Origin: RYN-230 sp963834515
GTDB taxonomy: Bacteria; Actinomycetota; Actinomycetes; Streptosporangiales; Streptosporangiaceae
Length of the DNA stretch: 64,000 nucleotides
Assembly (NCBI GenBank): GCA_963834515.1
Contig: CAWICB010000007.1
Coordinates: 62,001 to 126,000, forward strand
Direction of reading: 5' to 3'
The position numbers and the translations under genes are program-made. The notes under the pieces were generated by a model, which made no database searches, was not told the origin of the DNA, and saw only the letters and a program-made list of their open reading frames with translations. Below are positions 38,134 to 46,955 of this stretch, in pieces (position 1 is the stretch's first letter; each line of letters starts with the position of its first letter).

Positions 38134-39000
38134 ATGAGCCTGTTCGTCGCATCCATCGGGTTCGGCCTGGTCACCGCGGCCGTGCTGGCCATCGCGTCGG
38201 TCGGGTTCACGCTCCAGTTCGCGGTGACCGACGTGCTCAACCTGGCCTACGCCGCCATCATGATCTTCGGTGCGTACATCGCCTACGCCGTCAACCAGGC
38301 CGGCCTGTCGGTGTGGCTCGGCCTGCTGGTCGCGGTGGCCGCCTGCGCGCTGATCTCGGTCCTGCTCAACGTCGGGGTGTACGCGCCGTTCCAGCGGCGC
38401 GGCACCTCGCCGATCACCATGGTCATCGTGTCGCTGGGCATGACGCTCATCATCGAGTTCGGCGTGCAGGCGGTGACCGGCGGCACGGCCGTGTCCTACA
38501 CCATGAGCAACGGCCCCACGCTGGCCGGGGGCGGCCTCAACCTGGACGGGGTTGAGGTGATCATCATAGTGCTGTCGGTGCTGGTGATGCTGGCCGTGCA
38601 CGGCCTGCTCCGGTACACCAAGCTGGGCAAGGCCATGCGGGCCACGGCCGCGAACCGGTCGCTGGCCCGCAACTGCGGCATCCGGGCCAGCCGGGTGATC
38701 ACGATGACCTGGGCCATCACCGGCGCGCTGTGCGGGCTGGCTGGGGTGGTGTTCGCCATCGACGCGGGCAGCTTCGACGCCACCTCCACGGACATTTTCC
38801 TGATCCTCATCCTGGCCGCGGTGTTCCTCGGCGGGCCCGGGCAGGCTTACGGCGCGATGCTCGGCGCGGTGGTGATCGGGCTGGCTACCGAGGTCAGCGC
38901 GGCGTTCATCCCGGCTGACTACAAGTACGTGGTCGCGTTCGTGGTGCTGCTGGTCATGCTCGGCGTGCGCCCCACCGGGTTGCTCGGAGCGCGGGCATGA
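38134..39000 (+). CDS. ABC permease, LivH type
   Basis: A 288-residue permease with eight or so membrane segments. GFTLQFAVTDVLNLAYA and LGKAMRATAANRSLARNCGI (the cytoplasmic coupling loop), then AVFLGGPGQAYGAMLGAVVIG, fit BPD_transp_2/LivH. It forms the channel with the LivM part of the next gene. Confidence 0.9.
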   Translation: MSLFVASIGFGLVTAAVLAIASVGFTLQFAVTDVLNLAYAAIMIFGAYIAYAVNQAGLSVWLGLLVAVAACALISVLLNVGVYAPFQRRGTSPITMVIVSLGMTLIIEFGVQAVTGGTAVSYTMSNGPTLAGGGLNLDGVEVIIIVLSVLVMLAVHGLLRYTKLGKAMRATAANRSLARNCGIRASRVITMTWAITGALCGLAGVVFAIDAGSFDATSTDIFLILILAAVFLGGPGQAYGAMLGAVVIGLATEVSAAFIPADYKYVVAFVVLLVMLGVRPTGLLGARA

Positions 39001-39019
39001 CGGCCGGAGGGGAGCGCTG

Positions 39020-40963
39020 ATGAACTCCTACTACACGCTCAACCTGATCATCTACGCGGCCGTGGACGCGATGGCCTGCCTCGGGCTGAGCCAGCAGTTC
39101 GGCGTGGCCGGGGTGACCAACTTCGGGTTCATCATCTTCCAGGCGGCCGGTGGCTACGCGGCCGCGATCCTGGCCATGCCCGGTGATTCCGCCAACGGCG
39201 GCTTCCAGTCCTACATCGGCGGCTGGAACCTGCCGTTCCCGCTGCCCTGGATCGGGGCCGCGGTGGTCGGCGGGATACTGGCGCTGCCGTTCACGTTCCT
39301 GGTCGGCCGCCGATTGCGTGGTGACTTCGCCGCGGTCGGCCTGCTGGTCACCGCGGTGCTGCTGAACCTGCTGGTGACCAACTACCGGCCGCTGCTCGAC
39401 GGGGACGCCGGGCTGTCGCTGATCCCGGCGCCGTTCGCCGCACAGGGGTTCTCCGGCACGTCCAGCGGCTACCAGTGGGCGTTCGGGGCGGGCGCCGTCG
39501 TGCTGACCGCCGCGGTGTTCTGGTTCGTCCGGCGGATCACGTTCTCGCCGTACGGGCGGTCGCTGCGGGCCATGCGGGACAACGACACCGTGGCTGACTC
39601 GCTGGGCAAGAACCTGCTCACGCTGCGCACCGCGATGCTGGTCACCGGCGGGGCCATTGCCGGGCTGAGCGGGGGGATCCTGGTCTCCTACATCAGCACC
39701 TGGTCCCCGGCCGCGTGGGGTTACGCGGAAACCGTCGTGCTGTTCGCGGCGGTCATCATCGGCGGGGCGGGCAACCACATTGGCGCCGTCATCGGGGCCA
39801 TTCTGGTCCCGGTCGGCTTCGAGGAGATCACCCGGTTCATCCCGACCTCGAATAATCTGCCGCCTAACCTGATCCCCTCACTGGAGTGGGTGGCGATTGG
39901 CCTGCTGATCGTGATCTTCCTCTGGGTTAGGCCACAGGGGATCCTGCCGGAACGGAAGCGTTTTATCGCGTTGCCGGGGGCGGGGTCGGCGACACCTGGC
40001 GCGGCGAGCGTGAGGTCGGCGGTGACGGACGTGGCGAGCGCGGGCTGGCGAGGGTCGTCAACGGCGGAGACCGTAGCGCCCGAGACGCCGCCTGCTGACG
40101 GTAACGGTCAGGCACGCGACGCCCGCTGTTCGCCACGTCCGTCACCGCCTCAGGCACAGGAAGCCCAGCCTGGTGCGGGTGGGGGCACGGCACAGCACGG
40201 GGAGCGGGCGGTGGTGCTGGAGGCGCGGGAGGTGGTGCGGGAGTTTGGCGGGGTCCGGGCCGTTGACGGCGTGTCCTTCGCGGTGCGGAAGGGGACTCTG
40301 ACCGGGCTCATTGGGCCTAATGGGGCGGGGAAGTCGACGCTGCTGGCCATGCTGGCGGGCACCTTGCCGGTTACCTCCGGGAGCATCATCTACCAGGGGC
40401 AGGACGTGACGGGGGTGCCGGCGTTCCGGCGGGCGAGGCTGGGGCTGGTCCGGACGTTTCAGCTGGCGTCTGAGTTCAAGCGGCTGACCGTGCTGGAGAA
40501 CCTGCTGTCGGCGGTGCCCGGGAACCGGGGGGATTCGTTCCGCGGGGCGCTGCTGGGCCGGCGGTACTGGGCGGCCGATGAGGCGGCGGCGGTGCGCCGG
40601 GCCGCCGGGCTGCTGGACCGGTTCGGGCTGGCCGGGATGGCCAACAGCTACGCGGGGGACCTGAGCGGGGGGCAGCGGCGGCTGGTCGAGATCATGCGCG
40701 CGCTGATGGCCGAGCCCGCCGCGCTGCTGCTGGACGAGCCGATGGCCGGGGTGCATCCCCGGCTGGCCCGGCGGATCGGGGCGGAACTGGTGGCGTTGTG
40801 CGCCGAGGGAATGACCATCCTGATGGTGGAGCACGAACTGGCCATCATGGACGAGTTCTGTGACCCGGTCGTGGTGATGGCCGAGGGCCGGGTGCTGGCC
40901 GAGGGAACCATGCAGCAGCTGCGCGGCCGGCGCGAGGTCGTGGAGGCCTACCTTGTCGGCTGA
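39020..40963 (+). CDS. LivM permease fused to LivG ATPase
   Basis: A 647-residue polypeptide. Residues 1-315 are a LivM permease (QFGVAGVTNFGFIIFQAAGG, SPYGRSLRAMRDNDTVADSL, VRPQGILPERKRF). Residues about 316-395 are a low-complexity Ala/Pro/Gly linker. Residues about 396-647 are an ABC ATPase: Walker A GPNGAGKST, LSGGQRRLVEIMRAL signature, Walker B ALLLDEPMAGV, switch His in MVEHEL. LivM normally ends right after ILPE-type sequence, so the linker looks added; it contains a 20-bp perfect inverted repeat (40018-40149). An internal GTG near 40210 could also start LivG separately. Confidence 0.85.
   Translation: MNSYYTLNLIIYAAVDAMACLGLSQQFGVAGVTNFGFIIFQAAGGYAAAILAMPGDSANGGFQSYIGGWNLPFPLPWIGAAVVGGILALPFTFLVGRRLRGDFAAVGLLVTAVLLNLLVTNYRPLLDGDAGLSLIPAPFAAQGFSGTSSGYQWAFGAGAVVLTAAVFWFVRRITFSPYGRSLRAMRDNDTVADSLGKNLLTLRTAMLVTGGAIAGLSGGILVSYISTWSPAAWGYAETVVLFAAVIIGGAGNHIGAVIGAILVPVGFEEITRFIPTSNNLPPNLIPSLEWVAIGLLIVIFLWVRPQGILPERKRFIALPGAGSATPGAASVRSAVTDVASAGWRGSSTAETVAPETPPADGNGQARDARCSPRPSPPQAQEAQPGAGGGTAQHGERAVVLEAREVVREFGGVRAVDGVSFAVRKGTLTGLIGPNGAGKSTLLAMLAGTLPVTSGSIIYQGQDVTGVPAFRRARLGLVRTFQLASEFKRLTVLENLLSAVPGNRGDSFRGALLGRRYWAADEAAAVRRAAGLLDRFGLAGMANSYAGDLSGGQRRLVEIMRALMAEPAALLLDEPMAGVHPRLARRIGAELVALCAEGMTILMVEHELAIMDEFCDPVVVMAEGRVLAEGTMQQLRGRREVVEAYLVG
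40018..40149. repeat. Inverted repeat inside the LivM-LivG linker
   Basis: GGCGGTGACGGACGTGGCGA (40018-40037) recurs as its exact reverse complement at 40130-40149. Flanking bases also match imperfectly on both sides, giving a hairpin-like unit of about 132 bases. It has no transposase. It resembles a small non-autonomous inserted element. Confidence 0.7.
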
Positions 40964-41723
40964 GCTGGCGCTGCACGGGCTGCCGCTGCGGGCCGAGGGC
41001 ATCACCGCGGGCTACGGTGGCGATCCGGTGATCCGGGACATCACCGTGAGCACCATGCCCGGTGAGGTGATCTCGCTGGTCGGGCCCAACGGGTCGGGCA
41101 AGAGCACGCTGCTCAAGAGCCTGGTCGGGGTGGTGCGCGTGTCGTCCGGCACGGTCCGGGTGGGGGACCGGGACGTAACCAACGCGGCGCCAGAAGAGGT
41201 GGCCCGGGCAGCGGTGGGTTACGTGCCCCAGGTGGACGATGTGTTCGCCCCGCTGACCGTCCGGGAGAACCTGGAGATGGGCGGGTACCTGCTGCGCCGC
41301 AAGCAGATCGCCGGCCGGGTCGAGCGGGTGGTCGCGGTGTTCCCCCGGCTGGGCGGCATGCTGGGCCGCAGTGCCGGGAAACTCAGTGGCGGCGAGCGCA
41401 AGATGCTGGCCATGGGCCGGGTGCTGATGCTCGACCCGGGCGTGTTCCTGCTGGACGAGCCCACCGCCAACCTGGCCCCGATCGTGGCCGCCACGCTGCT
41501 CAACGAGCACGTGCGCAAGCTGGCCGCCAGCGGCGCCGCGGTGCTCATCGTGGAGCAGCGGGCCCGCGCCGTGCTGGCCATCTCGGACCGCACCTACGTG
41601 CTGGGCGGCGGGGAGGTCCGGATGGTGGGCACTCCAGCCGAGCTGTCGGCCAGCCCCGACTTCGTGGAGTCCTTCCTCGGCGGCGGCCGGGGCCAGGCCG
41701 CGGCGCCCCGGGCTGAGCCGTAA
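40953..41723 (+). CDS. ABC transporter ATPase, LivF type
   Basis: A 256-residue ATPase: Walker A GPNGSGKST, Q-loop YVPQVDDVFAPLTVRENL, signature LSGGERKMLAMGR, Walker B VFLLDEPTANLAP, switch region LIVEQRAR. The His of the switch is replaced by Gln-Arg, common in LivF. A TTG start at 40953 overlaps the previous gene by 11 bases. Completes the importer. Confidence 0.9.
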   Translation: MSAELALHGLPLRAEGITAGYGGDPVIRDITVSTMPGEVISLVGPNGSGKSTLLKSLVGVVRVSSGTVRVGDRDVTNAAPEEVARAAVGYVPQVDDVFAPLTVRENLEMGGYLLRRKQIAGRVERVVAVFPRLGGMLGRSAGKLSGGERKMLAMGRVLMLDPGVFLLDEPTANLAPIVAATLLNEHVRKLAASGAAVLIVEQRARAVLAISDRTYVLGGGEVRMVGTPAELSASPDFVESFLGGGRGQAAAPRAEP

Positions 41724-41778
41724 CGCGGCAGGCCGCGGTGCCCGGCCCAGACCCCGGCCGGGGCGTACCATCGGTGGG

Positions 41779-42168
41779 GTGGCAGGTCAGGGAGGCATCA
41801 GTGGCCCGGCGGCGGACGAGGCGACAGCCGAGCCAGCGGCCGGGAACGTGCGGTACGTCCAGGTCCAGACGACCACTGACTCCCGGGCCGAAGCCATCGA
41901 GCTGGGCCGGGACGCGGTGCAGGCCAGGCTGGCGGCCTGCGCCCAGGTGGCCGGCCCGGTGGTGAGCACGTTCTGGTGGGAGGGGGCACTGGAGCGGGCC
42001 GAGGAATGGCTGCTGCTGCTCAAGCTGCCCGCCGCGCGCTACCAGGAACTGGCTGATTTCCTCACCCAGCGGCACAGTTATGACGAGCCGGAGATCGTGG
42101 CCACGCCCATCGTGGCCGGCGCGGCGACGTTCCTGAGCTGGATCGAGGAGGAGACCCGGCCGCGGTGA
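41779..42168 (+). CDS. cutA: CutA1-family divalent-cation tolerance protein
   Basis: A 129-residue protein with a short variable N-terminus, then the CutA core: VQTTTDSRAEAIELGRDAVQ, ARLAACAQVAGPVVSTFWWEG and SYDEPEIVATPIV. CutA is a small trimeric protein; its role in metal tolerance is debated. The 55-base gap after livF suggests separate expression. Confidence 0.88.
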   Translation: MAGQGGISGPAADEATAEPAAGNVRYVQVQTTTDSRAEAIELGRDAVQARLAACAQVAGPVVSTFWWEGALERAEEWLLLLKLPAARYQELADFLTQRHSYDEPEIVATPIVAGAATFLSWIEEETRPR

Positions 42169-42195
42169 CCGTGGCCGGCGGGCGGCGTAACCGGA

Positions 42196-42795
42196 TCACT
42201 CGAACGCCACCGGGGGCACGTTCCAGGACAGGATGACCGGCGAGCCGTGCTCGGTGCCGAGCACCGACAGGGTGCCGGTGTCCAGCCGGAACAGCCGGCC
42301 ACAGGTCGGGTCCAGGCCCAGCCAGCGGGCGGTCAGGATACGCAGCATGTGCGCGTGCGAGACCAGGGCCACATCACCCTCGGCCAGCAGCGGCCGGATC
42401 CGGGCCAGCACCGCATCGGCCCGGGCGCCCACCTGCTGCACGCTTTCCCCGGGATGCCCCGGGCCGCCCGGCGGTACGCCGTCGCGCCACAGATACCAGC
42501 CCGGCCGCTGCTCCCGGATCTGCGCCGTGGTCAGGCCCTCGTAGCGGCCGTAGTCCCACTCCAGCAGGTCGGGGTCGGGCTTGGCATTGCCCAGCCCGGC
42601 CAGTTCGGCGGTGGCCACGGCCCGCCGGGCCGGGCTGGTGAAGACGGCCCGGAAATTCCGCTTGGCCAGCGCCGGGGCCAGCGCGGCGGCGGCCGCCTCG
42701 CCGGCCGGGGTGAGCGGGATGTCGGTGCGGCCGGTGTGCCGGCCTGCCTTGCTCCACTCCGTCTCGCCGTGCCGGAGCAGGATCAGCTGTCCCAT
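42196..42795 (-). CDS. Histidine phosphatase (phosphoglycerate-mutase-like)
   Basis: A 199-residue protein. The catalytic RHG motif is in LILLRHGETEWSKAGRHTGR, the second Arg/Glu in LEWDYGRYEGLT, and the second His in VALVSHAHMLRILTARW. Likely a broad phosphatase of the CobC/GpmB type. Start MGQL at 42795; two further ATGs lie at 42804 and 42807. Convergent with cutA, divergent from the HTH gene. Confidence 0.87.
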   Translation of the reverse strand: MGQLILLRHGETEWSKAGRHTGRTDIPLTPAGEAAAAALAPALAKRNFRAVFTSPARRAVATAELAGLGNAKPDPDLLEWDYGRYEGLTTAQIREQRPGWYLWRDGVPPGGPGHPGESVQQVGARADAVLARIRPLLAEGDVALVSHAHMLRILTARWLGLDPTCGRLFRLDTGTLSVLGTEHGSPVILSWNVPPVAFE

Positions 42796-42886
42796 GACGA
42801 CCATCATGGCCGGCGTTCCTTGACGCATGCGCTCTTCCATGTGTAAGTTTTTTATGACAGGTGAAAGAGCCTCAAGCCGGGGAGCC

Positions 42887-43237
42887 ATGCTGACCAGTGA
42901 CGAGCTGCTTACCGTGCTCACCGCGGTGGCGAATCCGCACCGGCTGCGGATCGTCGCGGAACTGCGGGATGGCCGGGTGCACGTCAGCGAGCTGGCCCGC
43001 AGGCTCGGCATGTCCCGGCCGCTGCTCTACATGCACCTGGACAAGCTGGAGAAGGCGGGCCTGGTGGCCGGCCAGCTGGAGCTGTCGGAGGACGGCAAGG
43101 CGATGAAGTACTTCGAGCTGGTGCCGTTCGACCTGCGGCTCAACGCCGAAACGATCATCACAGCGCTGCACCAGGGCGGCGTGAAAGGGGACAACGTGGA
43201 CACCCGAGCGTCCGATCCGGACGGAGACAGCCAATGA
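42887..43237 (+). CDS. ArsR/MarR-like winged-helix regulator
   Basis: A 116-residue DNA-binding protein. LTVLTAVANPHRLRIVAELR starts the domain; the recognition helix region is VSELARRLGMSRPLLYMHLD, followed by KLEKAGLVAGQLE and the wing DGKAMKYFELVPF. No metal-site cysteines are seen. The ATG at 42887 lies after an AT-rich promoter-like stretch (42841-42858); upstream ATGs at 42827, 42839 and 42854 are in frame. It starts the operon with a small membrane protein and a sensor-domain protein (ATGA overlaps). Confidence 0.83.
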   Translation: MLTSDELLTVLTAVANPHRLRIVAELRDGRVHVSELARRLGMSRPLLYMHLDKLEKAGLVAGQLELSEDGKAMKYFELVPFDLRLNAETIITALHQGGVKGDNVDTRASDPDGDSQ

Positions 43238-43506
43238 TGGCCGCGCACATGGCTGCGCTGACCAGCAGCGCCATCGCTGGGATTGCCATCGGCCTGGGCA
43301 TCCCGCTCGCGATCTGCGGGGCGGCGGCCGTGATCGTCTGGTCCTACTTCCGGCTGCAGGCGCACCGCGCCGACGCGGTGGCCATGGCGCACTACCGGAA
43401 GCTGGCCGAGGAAGCCGTGGCCAACCAGCAGGAGCTGCGCACCGAGCTAGCCAAGCTGACCGAGCACGTGCGGGCGGTCGAGCAGCTGATGCGGGACGTG
43501 GGATGA
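43234..43506 (+). CDS. Small membrane-anchored coiled-coil protein
   Basis: 90 residues: an N-terminal membrane helix (about 10-37, IAGIAIGLGIPLAICGAAAV) and a C-terminal heptad-like helix (EEAVANQQELRTELAKLTEH). It overlaps both neighbours by 4 bases. No family is recognised; the layout suggests a helper that links the regulator and the membrane protein next to it. Confidence 0.7.
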   Translation: MMAAHMAALTSSAIAGIAIGLGIPLAICGAAAVIVWSYFRLQAHRADAVAMAHYRKLAEEAVANQQELRTELAKLTEHVRAVEQLMRDVG

Positions 43507-44303
43507 ACACCCGGCTGCGGTTGTACCGCAACCCACTGCACCAGCTGGTGGCGGGCAGCACCTGGCGCGCGGCCTGGTTCCTGCTCGCCTACCTGGTGTG
43601 GGGATGGCTGCTGTGGGCGGCCGTCTTCGCGGCCACGCTGACCGCGGCCGTGCTGTGCATCACGCTGGCCGGCATCCCGCTGCTGGTCGCCGCGGCCGGG
43701 GTCATCCGCGGCTGCGCCAACGCGGAACGCTGGCGGCTGCACGAGGTGCTGGCCGAGCCGGTCCATGGCGGGTACCGGGCCGTAACCCGGCCCGGCATCC
43801 TCAGCCAGGTCCGCACCCGGTGGACCGACCCGGCCACCTGGCGCGATTTCGCCTACCTGTTCGCCCTGTTCCCGCTGCTGTGGGCGCTGGACTTCGCGGT
43901 CATCGTGGTGTGGCTGGTGCTGCTGGCCGGTATCACCGTGCCTGCCTGGTACTGGTCCGTACCCGAGACGTTCAATAACGGGCAGCAAGCGTCCGGCCTC
44001 CAGTTCGGCTACTTCCCGAACGGCCCGCACGGGCCCGGCGGGCATGGCGTGTTTGTGAATACGCTGCCCAGGGCGCTGCTCGCCGCCGCGGTCTTCCTGG
44101 TGCTGTTCCTGCTGTTCAACTACGTGCTGGTGGGCGCCGCCCGGGTGCACACCAGGATAGCCAGCGCGCTGCTGCGCGCGCCGGCCGACCCGATGGCCGA
44201 GGCCAAGGACGTGCTGACCCGGCCCGGCCCGCTGGGCCCGCTGCACCCCGAGCCAGCACCCGCTGAACCGCGGCACCCGCAGCCCGTGCACCCGGCGACA
44301 TGA
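43503..44303 (+). CDS. Membrane protein with putative sensor domain
   Basis: 266 residues with four membrane segments (about 25-45, 50-70, 125-150 and 200-225) in the arrangement of the 'putative sensor' domain seen at the N-terminus of actinobacterial histidine kinases: WRAAWFLLAYLVWGWLLWAA and TLAGIPLLVAAAGVIRGCAN. No kinase domain follows; the C-terminus is a Pro-rich tail. It probably senses an envelope signal for the HTH protein encoded upstream. Confidence 0.72.
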   Translation: MNTRLRLYRNPLHQLVAGSTWRAAWFLLAYLVWGWLLWAAVFAATLTAAVLCITLAGIPLLVAAAGVIRGCANAERWRLHEVLAEPVHGGYRAVTRPGILSQVRTRWTDPATWRDFAYLFALFPLLWALDFAVIVVWLVLLAGITVPAWYWSVPETFNNGQQASGLQFGYFPNGPHGPGGHGVFVNTLPRALLAAAVFLVLFLLFNYVLVGAARVHTRIASALLRAPADPMAEAKDVLTRPGPLGPLHPEPAPAEPRHPQPVHPAT

Positions 44304-44310
44304 TGCCGTG

Positions 44311-44345
44311 CCCTCACCCATGAGGGACCAGCTCATGGGTGAGGG
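44311..44345. promoter_or_regulatory. Perfect 14-bp inverted repeat before the first mmpL
   Basis: CCCTCACCCATGAG, a 7-base spacer, then CTCATGGGTGAGGG. It could terminate the HTH operon or act as an operator for the MMPL gene, which starts 38 bases on. No U-tract follows. Confidence 0.6.
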
Positions 44346-44382
44346 ACTGCGACCGACACACCCAACACCCTGAGAGAAGGCC

Positions 44383-46701
44383 ATGATGCGCCAGCCGTCC
44401 AGTTCAGTATGGCCAGAAACAGAACCGGTTAGCGAGCCACCGCACCGGTCCCGTGCACCGGTGGTCGAGCGGATCGCCGGGTGGAGTGCCCGGCACCGCA
44501 AGACCGCCGTGTTCGGCTGGTTCCTGCTGGTAGCCGTGATTTTCGTGGCCTGCCACCAGCTCCCGGCCAAGAATTTGCCGCAAACTGACGCCGGGCAGTC
44601 CGGCGTAGCCGAGCAGACCCTGAACCGGCTGGGCTTCACCACCCCGCCGCACGAGTACGTGCTGATCCAGCCGCGGGGGAGCGGCGGGCCGGGGCACACG
44701 TTCAGCACCGACCTGGCCATGCGGCGCGCGGCCCGGCAGGTCGCGGCCGCGCTGGCCGCGCTGCCGCACTCGGCGCGGGATATCGCCACGCCGCTCGGCC
44801 GCGGCGGCACCGGGCTGGTCTCGGCCAATGGGCGCAGCGCCCTGGTCACGTTCACGGTGCCGGCCAGCACCAGCCAGGAGGACCAGGCCGTCGTGCCTGC
44901 GCTGCGCGCGGTGGCCGCGGTGGCGGCCCGCCATCCCGGCCTGCTGATTGCCGAAGCCGGGGACGCGAGCACCGACCGGGCCGCCAACGCCATCGTGAGC
45001 CAGGACTTCCGGCAGGCTGCGGAGACCTCGGTGCCGATCACGCTGATCCTGCTGATCGCGGTGTTCGGCGCGCTGATCGCGGCCGGCATCCCGGTGCTGC
45101 TGGCCGGGACGGCGGTGTTCACCGCGCTGGCCCTGCTCGCCATCCCCGGGCAGTGGCTGCCCATCGACTCCAGCACGTCCGCGGTCGTGCTGCTCATCGG
45201 GATGGCCGTCGCCGTCGACTACTCGCTGTTCTACCTGCGCCGGGAGCGGGAGGAACGGGCCCGCGGCGCGGGCACCGAGCAGGCGCTGCGCACCGCGGCG
45301 GCCACGTCCGGCCGGGCCATCCTGATCTCCGGGCTGACCGTGATGATCGCGCTGGGCGGGCTGTTCCTCACCGGGTACAGCGAGTTCACCGGCATCGCCG
45401 TCGGCACCATCGCGGTGGTCGGCGTCGCGGTGCTCGGCTCGCTGACGTTCCTGCCCGCGCTGCTGTCCTGGCTGGGCCCGTGGGCGGACCGGGCCCGGAT
45501 CCCGTTCCTCGGCCGCCGCCGGACGGCCGCCCGCCCATCCCGGCTGTGGGCCGCGCTGGTCCGCCGGGTGATCCGGCATCCGGCCGCCTGGGGCTCGGTG
45601 GCCGCACTGGCCATGCTCGTGCTGGCCGCGCCCGCGCTGGGGCTGCGGCTGGGCAACCCGCCCAACGGCGGGTTCCCCAGCAAGATCCCGATTGTGGCCA
45701 CGTACGACCGGATCAACCGCGCGTTCCCGGGCGGCCCGGCACCGGCCGAGGTGGTGGTGACCGGCCACAATCTGGCCGGCCCGCAGGTCACCCGGGCCCT
45801 GGGCCGGCTGCGGGCCGAGGCCTCGGCCCGCGGGCCGATCCGCGGGCCGATCCGGGCCGAGGCGGTGGCGGGCGGCCGGGCCGTGCTGGTCAGCGTCCCG
45901 CTGGCCGGTGACAGCACCGACGCGGTGTCCAATCACGCCCTGCTCGACCTGCGGAATCATGTACTGCCGGGCACGCTCGGCCGGGTGCCTGGCATCAGTT
46001 ATGCGGTGACCGGCAGCACCGCGCAGAACTACGACGACACCGGGGTGCTGCGGGGGCGCACCCCGCTGGTGCTGGCCGTGGTGGCCGGGCTGGCGTTCCT
46101 GCTGTTGCTGGTGGCGTTCCGTTCCGTGCTGATCCCGCTGGTGTCGATCTCGCTGAACCTGCTCTCGGTGGCCGCCGCGTTCGGCCTGCTCACGCTGATC
46201 TTCCAGGACGGTCACCTGGCCGGACCGCTGGGCTTCACCAGCTACGGGGCGATCGTGCCCTGGGTGCCGCTGTTCGTGTTCGTGTTCCTGTTCGGGCTGA
46301 GCATGGACTACCACGTGTTCATCCTGAGCCGGATCAGGGAACTGCGCGGCCGCGGCGCGACGACCAGGGACGCCGTGGTGGGCGGTATCGCCAGCAGCGC
46401 CGGGGTGGTGACCAGCGCGGCGCTGATCATGATGGCTGTGTTTTCCATCTTCGCCACGCTTGCCCTGATCCAGTTCAAGATGCTCGGCGTGACGCTGACG
46501 GCCGCGGTGCTGATCGACGCGACCGTGGTACGCGGCATCCTGCTGCCCGCCTGCCTGGCCCTGCTCGGCGAGCGCAGCTGGTATCTGCCGCGCTGGCTGC
46601 ACTGGCTGCCCGGCCGGCCCGTAGTCCCCTTCGGGCCGGCCGGGCCCATCGCGACTGCTCCCGTCCCGGCGCAAGTCGGGCCCGCCCACCGGCCGGGCTG
46701 A
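44383..46701 (+). CDS. MMPL-family RND transporter
   Basis: A 772-residue transporter with the duplicated MMPL layout: a first membrane helix (about 40-60), an extracellular domain, helices about 205-385, a second extracellular domain about 430-560, and a C-terminal helix bundle. Marker blocks are LLIGMAVAVDYSLFYLRRERE and FGLSMDYHVFILSRIRELRG (proton-relay Asp-Tyr pairs). MMPLs export lipids or small molecules. Substrate unknown. ATG follows GAGAAGG. Confidence 0.9.
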   Translation: MMRQPSSSVWPETEPVSEPPHRSRAPVVERIAGWSARHRKTAVFGWFLLVAVIFVACHQLPAKNLPQTDAGQSGVAEQTLNRLGFTTPPHEYVLIQPRGSGGPGHTFSTDLAMRRAARQVAAALAALPHSARDIATPLGRGGTGLVSANGRSALVTFTVPASTSQEDQAVVPALRAVAAVAARHPGLLIAEAGDASTDRAANAIVSQDFRQAAETSVPITLILLIAVFGALIAAGIPVLLAGTAVFTALALLAIPGQWLPIDSSTSAVVLLIGMAVAVDYSLFYLRREREERARGAGTEQALRTAAATSGRAILISGLTVMIALGGLFLTGYSEFTGIAVGTIAVVGVAVLGSLTFLPALLSWLGPWADRARIPFLGRRRTAARPSRLWAALVRRVIRHPAAWGSVAALAMLVLAAPALGLRLGNPPNGGFPSKIPIVATYDRINRAFPGGPAPAEVVVTGHNLAGPQVTRALGRLRAEASARGPIRGPIRAEAVAGGRAVLVSVPLAGDSTDAVSNHALLDLRNHVLPGTLGRVPGISYAVTGSTAQNYDDTGVLRGRTPLVLAVVAGLAFLLLLVAFRSVLIPLVSISLNLLSVAAAFGLLTLIFQDGHLAGPLGFTSYGAIVPWVPLFVFVFLFGLSMDYHVFILSRIRELRGRGATTRDAVVGGIASSAGVVTSAALIMMAVFSIFATLALIQFKMLGVTLTAAVLIDATVVRGILLPACLALLGERSWYLPRWLHWLPGRPVVPFGPAGPIATAPVPAQVGPAHRPG

Positions 46702-46881
46702 CCCTGGAGGGAACCCATTTCGGGGCCATGACCCACCTGCGCTACCACGTCGTGAAGCCCTGAGGCCCTTCCGCCGCCAGTGAGCAGAGCGCCCCTGACC
46801 TGGCCGGTCAGCCCTGGCCCGGGCGGTAACCGGACATGGAGGGAAGCTGAGGGTTAGCTGAAAAAGCCCGGAGAATCCCTG

Positions 46882-46944
46882 GACGCTGACGTCAGCGTCA
46901 CAAACATCTGGCATCCTGTGAGGGATCCCTGACGTGCACGTCAG
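46882..46944 (+). promoter_or_regulatory. Two perfect palindromes before the second mmpL
   Basis: GACGCTGACGTCAGCGTC (18 bp, 46882-46899) and CTGACGTGCACGTCAG (16 bp, 46929-46944) share CTGACGT half-sites; their centres are 46 bases apart. They lie in the 250-base gap between the two mmpL genes and just before the second. TetR-type repressors of MMPL genes use such sites, but no TetR gene is in the window. The rest of the gap shows no gene. Confidence 0.7.
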
Positions 46945-46955
46945 ACAAAGCTGCC

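Noticed and set aside
43234..43506. Type II antitoxin or phage shock-like identity for the 90-residue protein
   Set aside because: Only a membrane helix and coiled coil can be seen; no motif supports a named family.
44404..46914. 836-codon minus-strand frame opposite the first mmpL
   Set aside because: Low-complexity Gly/Arg/Gln/His sequence, antisense to a clear MMPL protein.
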